Source of the DNA: Phytohalomonas tamaricis
GTDB taxonomy: Bacteria; Pseudomonadota; Gammaproteobacteria; Pseudomonadales; Halomonadaceae
NCBI RefSeq assembly: GCF_003012345.1
Contig: NZ_PVRV01000019.1
Location: 248,001 to 312,000, forward strand
DNA: 64,000 nt
Direction of reading: 5' to 3'
Below the pieces are notes generated by a model. That model was not told the origin of the DNA, made no database searches, and saw nothing but the letters and a program-made list of their open reading frames with translations. How positions within the stretch are numbered: the stretch's first letter is position 1; each line of letters starts with the position of its first letter. A program made the translations under genes and the position numbers. Of this stretch, positions 53,098-62,656 are shown one piece after another.

Positions 53098-54024
53098 TCA
53101 GCTCAGAGCATGAACGCGGCGGTGAAGAATCAGCTTCTTGCCGCCGAACACGACGATGCTCATCGCGACCACCAGAGCGACATCGACCAGCCAGCGGATG
53201 AAGCCGTTCCAGGCGAGCGAGAAGTCGCCCACGACGATACCGATGCCCACCACGGCCATGCTCGGAATCAGCGCCAGGGTAATCATTACTCCCACTGTCA
53301 TTACCCCGCGCTGGGCGCAGATGATGACTGCGCCGGCGATCCCACCGAAAATGGAAAGCAGCACACCCGGAAAGCTCACCGATGACCAGTAGGTCATCCA
53401 CTGCTGCTGGGCCAACCCCGGTGGTGCCCCGCCATTCCACAACTCGAGAATCGAGGTAGTCAATGCCGCGCCCGCAGCAAGGCAGAGATAGCCCGCCGCT
53501 ACCGAGGCAAACCCACTGGGAATGAGTTCCTTGGCCCTGGTGATCATCCCGAAGGGGATACGCACCAGCGGCTCGAAGGCCGGTGCAATGATCATCGCAC
53601 CGACAATCACGTGCAGCAGGTCGGTCCATAGTCCGCCAGCGGCAACCGCGCCGGCCAAGGTCATCGCGGCCAAATAGTTGAACGAAAGGTTGGTGTCGCG
53701 GCGCAGCAGAAACGCCATCTCATCCCAGACGGTCTCGTTGGACTCCTTGCTGATCTGCTGTTGTTGCCCAGCGGACATCAGACTCGAGGATTCGCTCGTA
53801 TGGACTGAGCCCTCGGCCGCCACGTCAAAATCGGCCAGAATGGTGATGATCGGTCGTGTTGCTTCATTGGTCAACTGGATGGAGAGCACATCGCCCGGTG
53901 GGGTAAGTGATGCGCCCCTGTGGCGCGCCAGGCTCACAACGCCTTCGACACCGTCCTCTTCGATACGCCGCAGGATGGCATCGATTCTCTCCGAGGTGGT
54001 ACTAACTTCTATGGAGCGTGGCAT
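53098..54024 (-). CDS. DUF389 membrane protein
   Basis: A 308-residue protein: N-terminal cytoplasmic region of about 110 residues with a ferredoxin-like start (SERIDAILRRIEEDGVEG), then six or so hydrophobic segments. The DUF389 core includes NYLAAMTLAGAVAAGGLW, HVIVGAMIIAPAFEPLVRIPFG and the LALIPSMAVVGIGIVVGDFSLA block. The family is widespread and of unknown function. The start at 54024 has an AAGGAGG site. Several overlapping frames here are shadows of this gene. Confidence 0.9.
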   Translation of the reverse strand: MPRSIEVSTTSERIDAILRRIEEDGVEGVVSLARHRGASLTPPGDVLSIQLTNEATRPIITILADFDVAAEGSVHTSESSSLMSAGQQQQISKESNETVWDEMAFLLRRDTNLSFNYLAAMTLAGAVAAGGLWTDLLHVIVGAMIIAPAFEPLVRIPFGMITRAKELIPSGFASVAAGYLCLAAGAALTTSILELWNGGAPPGLAQQQWMTYWSSVSFPGVLLSIFGGIAGAVIICAQRGVMTVGVMITLALIPSMAVVGIGIVVGDFSLAWNGFIRWLVDVALVVAMSIVVFGGKKLILHRRVHALS

Positions 54025-54157
54025 TAAAGCCTCCTTGATCTAACTTCCCTTGATTATTCTTGCTTGAGTATGGTCGATACATCGTGCTTGAGCAGGCCTG
54101 CACAGCGGCTGTTTCGGCCAGCGCCGAGGCAAGCGCTGATCATGCTTGCCTTCCGCA

Positions 54158-55030
54158 TCAAGATTCCAGGTCGCTCCGCATGTCCATGTACGAGCTGTCG
54201 TTTAAGGTCCGATACACACCTGCAATGTTCAGCGGTAGCCACTCTTCGTAAATGGCCAGGTCACTATAGTCATCGAGATGAATCTCTTCCTGCAGCGTCT
54301 CCAAAGATTTGCCCTGCAGCATGCCGTCACGAACAGCGGCGTATAGCGCTTCCAGATAGCCCAGGTAGTGCTCGACATCCTCACGCGTTCCGGCGTTGGC
54401 ATGGCCGCCCACCAGCAGATCGAAGTCCATGTTGAGCACCTCACGGGTGGAATCGATCATGCCGTGAATGTCATACCCCTTGAGATCCTTGTAAGGCATG
54501 CGTCCCAGCACGATCCAATCCACCACATAGAGCACCCCGGCGGGCTCGAATGTCATGCTGACCGAACCGCGGCCATTGTTGGTGCCGTGGTAGTGCATAC
54601 GCACTTCGCTGTCGCCCAAGTACACCGACATCGTATCGTCGAATACGAGATCAGGAATTTGGGTCTCCGCTCGGGTGCGCACCAGGTCTTCCCGCGCCAG
54701 ACGATGGGAGATGAAGGTCACCCCTTCAGCCGCAAACTCCTGTCCGCCATAGGTATGATCAAAATGGTTATGACTGTAGGCAACATAGCGTATTGGCGTA
54801 TCGCTGAAGCGCTGGTCAAGTTCATCACGCAGCCAGGCGGCGGCATTGTCATTGATGGGGTCGGTCAGGAAGATGCCGGCATCGGTCACCATGAATACCG
54901 AACGATAGTGACCGGCAGTAAGGCGGTAGACGTTGTCCTTCATCTGCTCGATCTGGTATTGCGGTTCCGCTCGGGCCGGTGAAGTGACCAATACCGTTAG
55001 CAGTAGAAGTAATAGCCATGACCGTCGCAT
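54158..55030 (-). CDS. Exported metallo-beta-lactamase-fold hydrolase
   Basis: A 290-residue zinc hydrolase with a signal peptide cut near ARAEPQYQ. The metal motif is SHNHFDHTYGG (HxHxDH), followed by a downstream His in MHYHGTNNGRG and an Asp/His pair in VDWIVLG and VGGHANAGTRED. The protein looks like the periplasmic relatives annotated as quinoprotein relay-system hydrolases or MBL-fold hydrolases, but no quinoprotein gene is adjacent, so the substrate is unknown. The leader starts ATGATGATG right behind GGGGAG; the third ATG (55030) has the best spacing. Confidence 0.9.
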   Translation of the reverse strand: MRRSWLLLLLLTVLVTSPARAEPQYQIEQMKDNVYRLTAGHYRSVFMVTDAGIFLTDPINDNAAAWLRDELDQRFSDTPIRYVAYSHNHFDHTYGGQEFAAEGVTFISHRLAREDLVRTRAETQIPDLVFDDTMSVYLGDSEVRMHYHGTNNGRGSVSMTFEPAGVLYVVDWIVLGRMPYKDLKGYDIHGMIDSTREVLNMDFDLLVGGHANAGTREDVEHYLGYLEALYAAVRDGMLQGKSLETLQEEIHLDDYSDLAIYEEWLPLNIAGVYRTLNDSSYMDMRSDLES

Positions 55031-55056
55031 CATCATCTCCCCTATTCCCTAGCGGC

Positions 55057-55088
55057 AAAACCAACGGTCCTAGACCGTAGACCGTCGG
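55057..55088 (-). terminator. Terminator of the first hydroxylase operon
   Basis: Stem CCAACGGTC / GACCGTCGG (one wobble pair) with TTTT on the minus-strand side, 22 bases beyond the stop of the molybdenum subunit at 55110. Confidence 0.75.
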
Positions 55089-55109
55089 CTTTGCGTTTTT
55101 CGCTACAGC

Positions 55110-57344
55110 TTATGCCTGCTGCGCCTGGGGTACGTCGTCCATCAGCTTATCCATGGTGATCGGCAGTTCGCGAATGCGTTTGCCGGTGGCGTGGTAGACG
55201 GCATTGGCCACCGCAGCGGCAAGCCCCGTGATGCCAATTTCGCCGATACCACGGGCGCCGAATTCGTTGAACTTGTAGTCGGGATAGTCGAGCAGAATGA
55301 CATCGACTTCGGGCTGATCAGCATGCACCGGCACGAGGTATTCGGCGTAGTTGTTGTTGACCGGCCGGCCGTTGCGGTGGTCATACTCGGTCTGCTCGAA
55401 CAGCGCCATACCAACGCCCATCACGATCGCGCCTTCGACCTGGTTGCGTGAGGTCAGTGTGTTGACAGCGCGGCCGACGTCGATGGCGCTGACTACCCGC
55501 GAGACACGCAGATTGGAAATGCCCTGATCCCAGCGCACCTCGACGAAATGCGCCCCGAACGAGCGGAAGGCATATTGATCGGTCGGCGCGCCGCCGGTGT
55601 GCGCCTCGCCATCGGCACTGGCCAACTTGCGCTGCTTGAGCACCTCGGCAAAGGCGACCGTCTTGCCGTCAGCGCTCTTGAGCTGGCCGTTCTCGATGCT
55701 GAGATCATCCGCCTTGGCACCGACAAACGCGCCGCGTTCTGACACGGCGTAGCTCTTGAGTTCTTCAAGCGCCTTGCGTGCCGCTGCCGCGACCGCCGGT
55801 AGCGCCGTGGCCGTCGCCCATGAGCCACCAGAAATCGGCCCCGAGGGATAGGAGGAATCGCCCAGTTCAACTTCAATTTTTTCCAGCGGCAGGCCGGTCA
55901 CCTGGCTAACCGCCTGTGCAACGATGGTGTAGGTGCCGGTGCCGATGTCCTGGGTCGCACAGGAAGCGTAAGCCGTGCCGTCGGCGCGCAGCGACACGCG
56001 GGCATCGCAGGGGCGACGGATCGCCTCCCAATTGCAGGTCGCCATGCCCCAGCCGACAATCTCATTGCCGTCACGCATTGAGCCAATTTCAGAGTTGCGC
56101 TTCGACCAGCCGAATTTCTCGGCGGCCTGATCGTAGGCCTCGCGCAGCTTGTTGCTCGACCACGGCAGCCCCTTGCTCTCATCAGAATCGGCATAGTTGC
56201 GACGGCGGAATTCGAGCGGATCGAGGCCGGCCTCGATCGCCATCTCATCCATTGCCGATTCCAGCGCGAACAGCCCCGGCGCCGCACCGGGGGCACGCAT
56301 CGAGGTCGGTGTGCCACGGTTGGTTCCGGTCGTTGAGTGGGTGACCAGCAGGTTTTCGCAGGAGTACAGTCCTTGGGTCATCTTGCCGCACGACTCGACA
56401 TAGGGGTTGTTGCCCTGATCAATAGTCGAGGTGGTCGAGATCGACTCATGGCGCAGCGAGACCAGCCGGCCGTCATCGTCGGTAGCCAGACGCAGGCGCT
56501 GGCTCGTTTCCGGACGATGGCCGGTCGTGGTGAACATCTCCTGACGCGGCACGACCAGCTGCACCGGCCGCCCCACTTCCCGGGCGGCGGCGGCAGCGGC
56601 AATCGCATGGGGCCACGGCCACAGCTTGCTGCCGAAGCCTGAGCCGAGAAACGGCGTGATGACCTCGACGCGATCCGGCGACAGGCCAAACACCTTGGCA
56701 TAAACGTTGCGCGCGTTGACCACGCCCTGGGTGGTGTCATACATGGTGAGCTTGTCACCGCTCCAGGCCGCGACCGTGGCGTGCATCTCCATCGGGTTGT
56801 GGGTCTCGACCGGCGTCACGTAGGTGAAGTCGATCTTGTGCTGAGCGCTCTGGAAAGCCGGTTCGGGATCACCACGCGAATTTCTGCTGTCCTGATGCAG
56901 CTGGGTGCCGTTGACCTTGACCGCCTGGGCCAGGTTAGCGAGTACCGGCGACGTCTTGTAATCAACCTTGACCTTGTAGGCCGCGGCGCGGGCATTCTCG
57001 AAGCTGTCGGCGACCACCAGCGCGACGAACTGGCCGGCGTAGTGGACTTGATTGTCCTCGAACGGCAGGCGTTCCTCGTCGACCTTGTTTTCCTGCTCCA
57101 TGCTGCTGGGCGTACGGAACAGCTGGGGAAAGTGGTCGTGGTGGAAAATATCGATCACGCCCGGCGACTGCTGGGCCACGCTGAGGTCGATGTTGGTCAC
57201 TTCGCCACTGGCGATCGAGCTGAATACGCCATAGGCGTAAACCATGTCATCGAGAAGATTATCGGAGGAGTATTTTGCCAGGCCGGTCAGCTTGAGCGGG
57301 CCGTCAATACGCGGCTTGGCGGCGCCGATGATGTTGTCACTCAT
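55110..57344 (-). CDS. paoC: Molybdenum-binding subunit of an aldehyde oxidoreductase, operon 1 (PaoC-type)
   Basis: Catalytic 744-residue subunit of a xanthine-oxidase-family enzyme resembling E. coli PaoC, which oxidises aldehydes. It contains the molybdopterin-cytosine-dinucleotide binding regions (GSGFGSKLWPWPHAIAAAAAAREVGRP, TSMRAPGAAPGLFALESAMDEMA, TQDIGTGTYTIVAQ) and ends with GARGIGEIGITG, where Glu702 is the expected catalytic base. No signal peptide of its own. Encoded directly behind its FAD and Tat-bearing iron-sulfur partners, so it should be co-exported. The start has a GAGGACAC site. Confidence 0.93.
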   Translation of the reverse strand: MSDNIIGAAKPRIDGPLKLTGLAKYSSDNLLDDMVYAYGVFSSIASGEVTNIDLSVAQQSPGVIDIFHHDHFPQLFRTPSSMEQENKVDEERLPFEDNQVHYAGQFVALVVADSFENARAAAYKVKVDYKTSPVLANLAQAVKVNGTQLHQDSRNSRGDPEPAFQSAQHKIDFTYVTPVETHNPMEMHATVAAWSGDKLTMYDTTQGVVNARNVYAKVFGLSPDRVEVITPFLGSGFGSKLWPWPHAIAAAAAAREVGRPVQLVVPRQEMFTTTGHRPETSQRLRLATDDDGRLVSLRHESISTTSTIDQGNNPYVESCGKMTQGLYSCENLLVTHSTTGTNRGTPTSMRAPGAAPGLFALESAMDEMAIEAGLDPLEFRRRNYADSDESKGLPWSSNKLREAYDQAAEKFGWSKRNSEIGSMRDGNEIVGWGMATCNWEAIRRPCDARVSLRADGTAYASCATQDIGTGTYTIVAQAVSQVTGLPLEKIEVELGDSSYPSGPISGGSWATATALPAVAAAARKALEELKSYAVSERGAFVGAKADDLSIENGQLKSADGKTVAFAEVLKQRKLASADGEAHTGGAPTDQYAFRSFGAHFVEVRWDQGISNLRVSRVVSAIDVGRAVNTLTSRNQVEGAIVMGVGMALFEQTEYDHRNGRPVNNNYAEYLVPVHADQPEVDVILLDYPDYKFNEFGARGIGEIGITGLAAAVANAVYHATGKRIRELPITMDKLMDDVPQAQQA

Positions 57345-57369
57345 TGCAGTGTCCTCGTTCGGGATGCTC

Positions 57370-58353
57370 TCAAGCGGTCAGGGTGGTCAGGTTGCGGATA
57401 ATCGCCTGCTGACCGAGCGGAATCTTGAAGGCGTTATGCTTGTAGCCCTTGGCATCCTGCATAGCAATTTGCGCCGCACGGGCAAAGGTTTGCTCGGTGG
57501 CGGGCTGGCCCTTGAGAGCATCCTCGGCCTGCTTGGCGCGCCATGGCTTGGTTGCCACGCCGCCCATCGCGATTCGAGCATCTCGAATGGTATTGCCGTC
57601 CAGCGACACGATCACCGCGCTGGAGGCGAGCGCGAACTGATAGGACGAGCGGTCGCGCAGCTTGAGGTAGGCCGACTTGGCGCCCTGAATCGGTGCATCA
57701 AGCGTCACGTGGGTGATCAGCTCGTTGTCCTTGAGGGCGAACTCCTCCCACGGCTTGTCGCCGGGCAGCAGATGAAAATCGAGGAAGTCGATTTCACGTG
57801 AACCGTCGGGGCCGGTGACGCTGACGGTGGCACCGATGGCCGCCATCGCCACGCTCATATCGGAAGGATAGGTGGCAATGCATTGGTCGCTGGTGCCCAG
57901 TACGGCATGGACCGAGCGGTTGTAGCCGCCAATCGCTGAGCAACCGGAGCCCGGATCACGCTTGTTGCAGTCCGACACGCCGTCACGGAAATAGGGGCAG
58001 CGTACCCGCTGCATCATATTGCCGCCGGTGGTCGCCTTGTTGCGCAACTGGGTCGAGGCACCGGACAGCAGCGCCTCGGACAGCACGGTGTAATCCGCTT
58101 TGACCGTAGCATCACGCGCCAGCGCGGTGTTGGTAACCAACGCGCCTACCCGCAGACGCCCATCATCGAGCGTCTCGATGTTGTTAAGCCCCAGCCGGTG
58201 GATGTCGACCATCAGCTCAGGGCGCATGATGTCGATCTTGACCATATCGAGCAGGTTGGTGCCACCGGCCAGAAACGACGCCGCATCAGACTGTGCATAA
58301 GTTGCCACTGCCTGATCGACGCTGTCGGCGCGGCTGTAATCGAAATGACGCAT
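57370..58353 (-). CDS. paoB: FAD-binding subunit of the aldehyde oxidoreductase, operon 1 (PaoB-type)
   Basis: A 327-residue FAD subunit. The FAD-binding loop is SFLAGGTNLLDMVK, followed by GASTQLRNKATTGGNMMQR. It carries an inserted Cys cluster, RCPYFRDGVSDCNKRDPGSGC, of the kind that holds an additional [4Fe-4S] cluster in PaoB. Overlap and spacing to its neighbours (12-26 bases) show it belongs to one transcript with the 2Fe-2S and molybdenum subunits. The ATG at 58353 has GGAGACG before it. Confidence 0.92.
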   Translation of the reverse strand: MRHFDYSRADSVDQAVATYAQSDAASFLAGGTNLLDMVKIDIMRPELMVDIHRLGLNNIETLDDGRLRVGALVTNTALARDATVKADYTVLSEALLSGASTQLRNKATTGGNMMQRVRCPYFRDGVSDCNKRDPGSGCSAIGGYNRSVHAVLGTSDQCIATYPSDMSVAMAAIGATVSVTGPDGSREIDFLDFHLLPGDKPWEEFALKDNELITHVTLDAPIQGAKSAYLKLRDRSSYQFALASSAVIVSLDGNTIRDARIAMGGVATKPWRAKQAEDALKGQPATEQTFARAAQIAMQDAKGYKHNAFKIPLGQQAIIRNLTTLTA

Positions 58354-58364
58354 GTCATCGTCTC

Positions 58365-59066
58365 CTATACGTTCTTCCGCGCCGTCTGGATCGCGCTGAG
58401 GATGTTCTTGTAAGCGCCGCAGCGGCAGATGTTGCCACTCATCGCCTCACGTACTGCGGCGTCATCGCTGGCAACCTCGGCGTCGTTGAGAATCGCCACT
58501 GCCGACATCATCTGCCCCGGTGTGCAGTAGCCGCACTGGTAGGCGTCATGATCGAGAAAGGCCTGCTGTATGGGATGGAGCTTACCGTTCTGCCCCAAGC
58601 CTTCGACGGTGGTGACCTCGTCGCCATCGTGCATCACCGCCAAGCTCAGGCAGGAATTGATTGATACGCCATTGACGTGCACGGTGCAGGCGCCGCACTG
58701 GCCGATATCGCAGCCCTTCTTGGTGCCGGTCAGCGCGAGTTGATGACGCAACACGTCGAGCAGCACCATGTTGGGGGTAACATCGAGCGTATGCGCCTGG
58801 CCGTTGACGTTCAGCGTGATGCGCTGCGTGCCCTTGGCCGGGGCTTCGCCTTCGTCGGCGCGCTTGTCCTGCGGTTCTTGCTCGTCGTGGTTGACGTAGC
58901 CGACCCGCGCCCAGGCCGGCGCAGTCGCTGCCGCCAGGCTGGTCGCACCGACCGATTTGAGGAAATTGCGTCGCGAGGGCGCGCGGGCGTCGTGAATTTC
59001 GACGCCGCGCGCACGCCCCTTACCCTGATCATCGTGGTCAGGGCGCTTATCATCCTTGTCTGCCAT
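58365..59066 (-). CDS. paoA: Tat-exported [2Fe-2S] subunit, operon 1 (PaoA-type)
   Basis: A 233-residue iron-sulfur subunit with an N-terminal twin-arginine signal: PSRRNFLKSVGATSLAAATA at about residues 31-50, expected to carry the folded complex to the periplasm. Two [2Fe-2S] motifs follow: CDIGQCGACTVHVNG...NSC and CGYCTPGQ...CRCGAY. The ATG at 59066 (TGAGG upstream) is preferred over a TTG at 59072. First gene of its operon; the gap to the second operon holds its promoter. Mature partners are the FAD and molybdenum subunits downstream. Confidence 0.92.
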   Translation of the reverse strand: MADKDDKRPDHDDQGKGRARGVEIHDARAPSRRNFLKSVGATSLAAATAPAWARVGYVNHDEQEPQDKRADEGEAPAKGTQRITLNVNGQAHTLDVTPNMVLLDVLRHQLALTGTKKGCDIGQCGACTVHVNGVSINSCLSLAVMHDGDEVTTVEGLGQNGKLHPIQQAFLDHDAYQCGYCTPGQMMSAVAILNDAEVASDDAAVREAMSGNICRCGAYKNILSAIQTARKNV

Positions 59067-59239
59067 TGCCAAAACCTCATCGTCTTACCGCCGCCGCTCA
59101 GGCGTCGATAGCACTGTTGGGTAGCAGCGCGCTGCGCTGCGTAAGTCACGATAGTGATGGGATAATCATGAAACGGAACCGAGCGTACGCTTTCACTGTA
59201 GAAAACACAGCCAGTTCCATCAAAGCTTTCTAATGAAAA

Positions 59240-59263
59240 GGGGATGCGACAGTGCGCATCCCC
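59240..59263 (-). terminator. Terminator of the second hydroxylase operon
   Basis: Nine-base-pair stem GGGGATGCG / CGCATCCCC with TTTT on the minus-strand side, 22 bases past the stop at 59285. It separates the two hydroxylase operons. Confidence 0.85.
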
Positions 59264-59284
59264 ATGGTCCGACTCATCACATTC

Positions 59285-61519
59285 TCAGTCGATCAGATCG
59301 GCGATCTTGATCGGCATGTCGCGAATGCGCTTGCCGGTGGCGTGGTAGACGGCGTTGGAGATCGCTGCGGCCATACCGGTGATGCCGATCTCGCCGACGC
59401 CGCGGGCACCGAACTCGTTGAAGTTGTAGTCGGGGTTATCGAGCAGCTCGACCTCTATGTCGGGAATGTCGGCATGAACCGGGACGACGTAGTCGGCATA
59501 GTTATTGTTGTAGATGTTGCCCGCCGGATCGTATTCGGTCTCCTCGAACATACCCATGCCCATGCCCATCACGATCGCCCCTTCGACCTGGTTCTTCGCG
59601 GTCAGCGGGTTGATTGCTCGGCCGATGTCGATGGTGCTGACCACGCGAGACACCCGCAGGCGCGAGATGCCCGGATCCCAGCGGATCTCGACGAAATGGG
59701 CACCGAACGAACGAAACGAGAATTTGTCCTGCTCATCGCCAGGTGCGGCGCTGGCCTCGCCCTCGACCATGCCGCGCGGCACGGCGTTAAGGATATCGAC
59801 GAACGACACTGAACGGCTGCCATCGGATAATTCACCGTTCTTGAACTCAAGCGAATCAGCCTCCTTGCCAGCGAAAGGCGCGCCGTCGGCGATGGCGATC
59901 TGCTTCAACTGCTCGATAACGTCGCGCGTGGCGCCAGCCACCGCTGGCAGTACGGTGGCAGTCGCCATTGAACCACCCGACAGCGGCCCGGCCGGCAGCA
60001 TCGAGTCGCCCAGCTTGACCTCGATGCGTGACAGCGGCACGCCGGTCAGCTCGGCGGCGGTCTGGGCGACAATGGTGTAAGTGCCAGTGCCGATGTCCTG
60101 AGTGCCGCAGGCGACCTGCACCTTGCCGTCGGCACGCAGTTCGACACGGGCCTTGCAGTGGCTGCGCATCGCTTCCCAGGTCGCGTCCGCCATGCCCCAG
60201 CCGATGATCTCGTGACCGTCGCGCATCGAGCCGATTTCAGGATTACGTTTCTCCCAGCCGAAGCGCCGCGAAGCATCATCCCAGCATTCACGTAGATGAT
60301 TGCCCGACCACGGCAGGTCGGCAGTAGGATCACGCTCGGCAAAGTTCTTGCGGCGCAGTTCGAGCGGGTCCATGCCGAGCTCGATCGCCAGCTCATCCAT
60401 GGCGATCTCCAGCGCGACGCTGCCCGACACTTCACCCGGGGCACGCATCGAGGTCGGCGTGCCGTGGTTGACCTGGACGCGGCGCTGCGACACCGAGACG
60501 TTATCGCAAGCGTAGGCACGCGGCGTGCCGCTGCCGATCGACTCGGTGTAGCTGTCGATAAACGAGGTCTCGTTCTGGCTGTCGTGCCGAATCGACAATA
60601 GCTTACCGTCGCGGTCGGCAGCCATGCGGACATGCTGACGCGAGGCCGGGCGATTGCCGGCGTTGCAGAAGTTCTGCTGGCGCGACAGCACCGTCTTGAC
60701 CGGACGACCGACCATCCTTGATGCCACCGCGGTCATTACCGCATGAGGCCACATGAACAGCTTGCTGCCGAAGCCCGAGCCGATGTAGTGCGCGATGACG
60801 GTGACCTTCTCGGGCGGTATACCGAATATCTGCGCCAGCGCGTTACGCTGGAACACTACCCCTTGGGTGGACTCATAAATGGTCAGACGATCATCTTCCC
60901 AGGTGGCGATCGAGGCGTGCATCTCCATCGCCATATGAGTTTCCATCGCGATGGTGTAAGTCTGATCAAGCTTGACCGGCGCCGTTTCATAGGCACCAGC
61001 GGGATCACCGCGTGACACCGCCTCGTCGCCCGCTTCTTCCCCCTCATCATCGGTGGAAAACAGGCCCGGTACCGCCTCATGCACCTCGTAGCGCGCTTTG
61101 ACCAGACGCGCCGCGGCGCGAGCGTGCTCAAACGTATCAGCGACGACCAGGGCAATGTATTGCCCCTCGTAGTGGATACCGTCGTCCTCGAACGGCAGGC
61201 GCACCTCGCCTACCTTGTTCTGCTCCGCCATGGTGCTCGGCGAGCGATAGAGCCGTGCCGCCGTGCCGCAGGCCGGGTTGTTATCCGAGGGCTGCAGCTG
61301 CGGGAAGTTGCCACGGTGGACAATCTCGATCACGCCGGGCGCCTGGCGGGCCTCGTCGATATCGAGTTCGAGCAGCTTGCCACAGGCAATCGTGCTCGGC
61401 ACCGGGTAGCCGTAGGCCTGATTGGGCAGGTTGTGATCGGAAGTGTAATCTGCCTTACCGGTCAGCTTGAGCTCGCCGTCGACGCGGGTCGTACGGTGGC
61501 CGATAATTGTTTCTGTCAT
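59285..61519 (-). CDS. Molybdenum-binding subunit of an aldehyde oxidoreductase, operon 2
   Basis: A 744-residue paralogue of the subunit at 55110. Cofactor regions are GSGFGSKLFMWPHAVMTAVASRMVGRP, TSMRAPGEVSGSVALEIAMDELA and TQDIGTGTYTIVAQTA; the catalytic-base motif is GARGVGEIGITG (Glu710). The frame opens further upstream, but the ATG at 61519 has a GGAGG site. Between this gene and its FAD partner lies about 140 bases holding a MITE-like element, unlike the tight spacing in operon 1. It works with the FAD and 2Fe-2S subunits upstream. Confidence 0.93.
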   Translation of the reverse strand: MTETIIGHRTTRVDGELKLTGKADYTSDHNLPNQAYGYPVPSTIACGKLLELDIDEARQAPGVIEIVHRGNFPQLQPSDNNPACGTAARLYRSPSTMAEQNKVGEVRLPFEDDGIHYEGQYIALVVADTFEHARAAARLVKARYEVHEAVPGLFSTDDEGEEAGDEAVSRGDPAGAYETAPVKLDQTYTIAMETHMAMEMHASIATWEDDRLTIYESTQGVVFQRNALAQIFGIPPEKVTVIAHYIGSGFGSKLFMWPHAVMTAVASRMVGRPVKTVLSRQQNFCNAGNRPASRQHVRMAADRDGKLLSIRHDSQNETSFIDSYTESIGSGTPRAYACDNVSVSQRRVQVNHGTPTSMRAPGEVSGSVALEIAMDELAIELGMDPLELRRKNFAERDPTADLPWSGNHLRECWDDASRRFGWEKRNPEIGSMRDGHEIIGWGMADATWEAMRSHCKARVELRADGKVQVACGTQDIGTGTYTIVAQTAAELTGVPLSRIEVKLGDSMLPAGPLSGGSMATATVLPAVAGATRDVIEQLKQIAIADGAPFAGKEADSLEFKNGELSDGSRSVSFVDILNAVPRGMVEGEASAAPGDEQDKFSFRSFGAHFVEIRWDPGISRLRVSRVVSTIDIGRAINPLTAKNQVEGAIVMGMGMGMFEETEYDPAGNIYNNNYADYVVPVHADIPDIEVELLDNPDYNFNEFGARGVGEIGITGMAAAISNAVYHATGKRIRDMPIKIADLID

Positions 61520-61534
61520 GCTAGAGCCTCCTGC

Positions 61535-61654
61535 TTGAAGTGCCTGTGCTTGGCCATATGGCGTTAAAACCTTCCTCAAGATGCTCATTTACAGGCGTAA
61601 ACTCCGCTCTTTCGTCAGTTTTTGCCTTGTCTGGCCTGCGCTCGTCGACTTCAA
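61535..61654 (-). repeat. MITE-like intergenic inverted-repeat element, copy 3 (hydroxylase operon 2)
   Basis: Read on the minus strand it carries GACGAGCGCAGGCCAGACAA, GGCAAAAAC, then GAGTTTAC and TGTAAATGAGCAT, matching copy 2 over most of its length. Outer arms TTGAAGTGCCTGTGCTTGGC and its near-complement close the element. It fills nearly the entire gap between the FAD and molybdenum subunit genes. Confidence 0.85.
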
Positions 61655-61662
61655 ATCCTTGT

Positions 61663-62643
61663 TTAGCGAGTCACCGTAGAAAGGGCGCGGACGATGGCCT
61701 GCTTGGCCAGCGGTATCTTGAACGCCGCGTCGCGATGCGGTACGGCGCCGGCCAAAGCCGCCTCGGCCGCCTGCTGAAAGGTCGCCTCAGTTGCTGGCTT
61801 GCCTTTCAGTGCCGCTTCCGCCTCATGAGAGCGCCACGGCTTGGTGGCAATGCCGCCCAGCGCAATGCGCGCCTCGCGGATGGTATCGCCGTCCAGTGCC
61901 ACTACAGCAGCGCAGGAGGCCAGCGCGAATTCGAATGACATCCGATCGCGCAGCTTGAGGTAATGGCTCTTCGCACCTTCGATTGGTGCGTCGAGGGTGA
62001 CGTGGGTGATCAGCTCACCATCACGGAGATCATGCTCGCGCTCGGGCGTATCGCCGGGCAGCAAGTGATACTCCTCGAAGGGGATTTCGCGCGGGCCGTC
62101 AGGCCCTTCCACCGTGATGGTCGCGCCCAGCGCCTGCATACCCACGCACATGTCGGAGGGATGCACGGCGATACACTTGTCGCTGCCGCCGAGCACGGCG
62201 TGGTTGCGGTTGATGCCATCGAGCGCACCGCAGCCCGAGCCGGGCTCACGCTTATTGCAGGGGCGTGATGGGTTGCGGAAATAGGGGCAGCGGGTGCGCT
62301 GCATGACGTTGCCAGCGGTAGTGGCAACATTGCGAAGCTGGGTTGAGGCACCGGCCAGCAGCGCCTCGGACAGTACCGGATAGCGTGTGGTGACACGCTC
62401 GTCATAGGCCAGGTCGGTATTGGTGACCAGTGCGCCGATCTTGAGACGGCCGTCGTCGAGCTCTTCAATTTCAGTCAATGGCAGCAGATTAACGTCGACC
62501 AGACGCTCAGGGCGCATGATGTCGAGCTTGACCATATCGATCAGGTTGGTGCCGCCGGCAATAAAATCGGCGCTGTTGTCGTTGCCGTGCAGGGTGTACG
62601 CCTGAGTGACGTTGCCGGCACGCTGATAGGCAAAATTACGCAT
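61663..62643 (-). CDS. FAD-binding subunit of the aldehyde oxidoreductase, operon 2
   Basis: A 326-residue FAD subunit and paralogue of the one at 57370. FAD loop DFIAGGTNLIDMVK and GASTQLRNVATTAGNVMQR are present, plus the same type of Cys insertion, RCPYFRNPSRPCNKREPGSGC, expected to bind a [4Fe-4S] cluster. Starts at 62643 after GGAGACG, 13 bases behind the 2Fe-2S gene, so these two are coupled. The repeat element after its stop may affect the level of the downstream molybdenum subunit. Confidence 0.92.
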   Translation of the reverse strand: MRNFAYQRAGNVTQAYTLHGNDNSADFIAGGTNLIDMVKLDIMRPERLVDVNLLPLTEIEELDDGRLKIGALVTNTDLAYDERVTTRYPVLSEALLAGASTQLRNVATTAGNVMQRTRCPYFRNPSRPCNKREPGSGCGALDGINRNHAVLGGSDKCIAVHPSDMCVGMQALGATITVEGPDGPREIPFEEYHLLPGDTPEREHDLRDGELITHVTLDAPIEGAKSHYLKLRDRMSFEFALASCAAVVALDGDTIREARIALGGIATKPWRSHEAEAALKGKPATEATFQQAAEAALAGAVPHRDAAFKIPLAKQAIVRALSTVTR

Positions 62644-62656
62644 GCTTAACGTCTCC

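Noticed and set aside
53087-53629. A 180-codon frame overlapping the DUF389 gene
   Set aside because: Different frame of the same strand, no family features; the DUF389 frame is the real gene.
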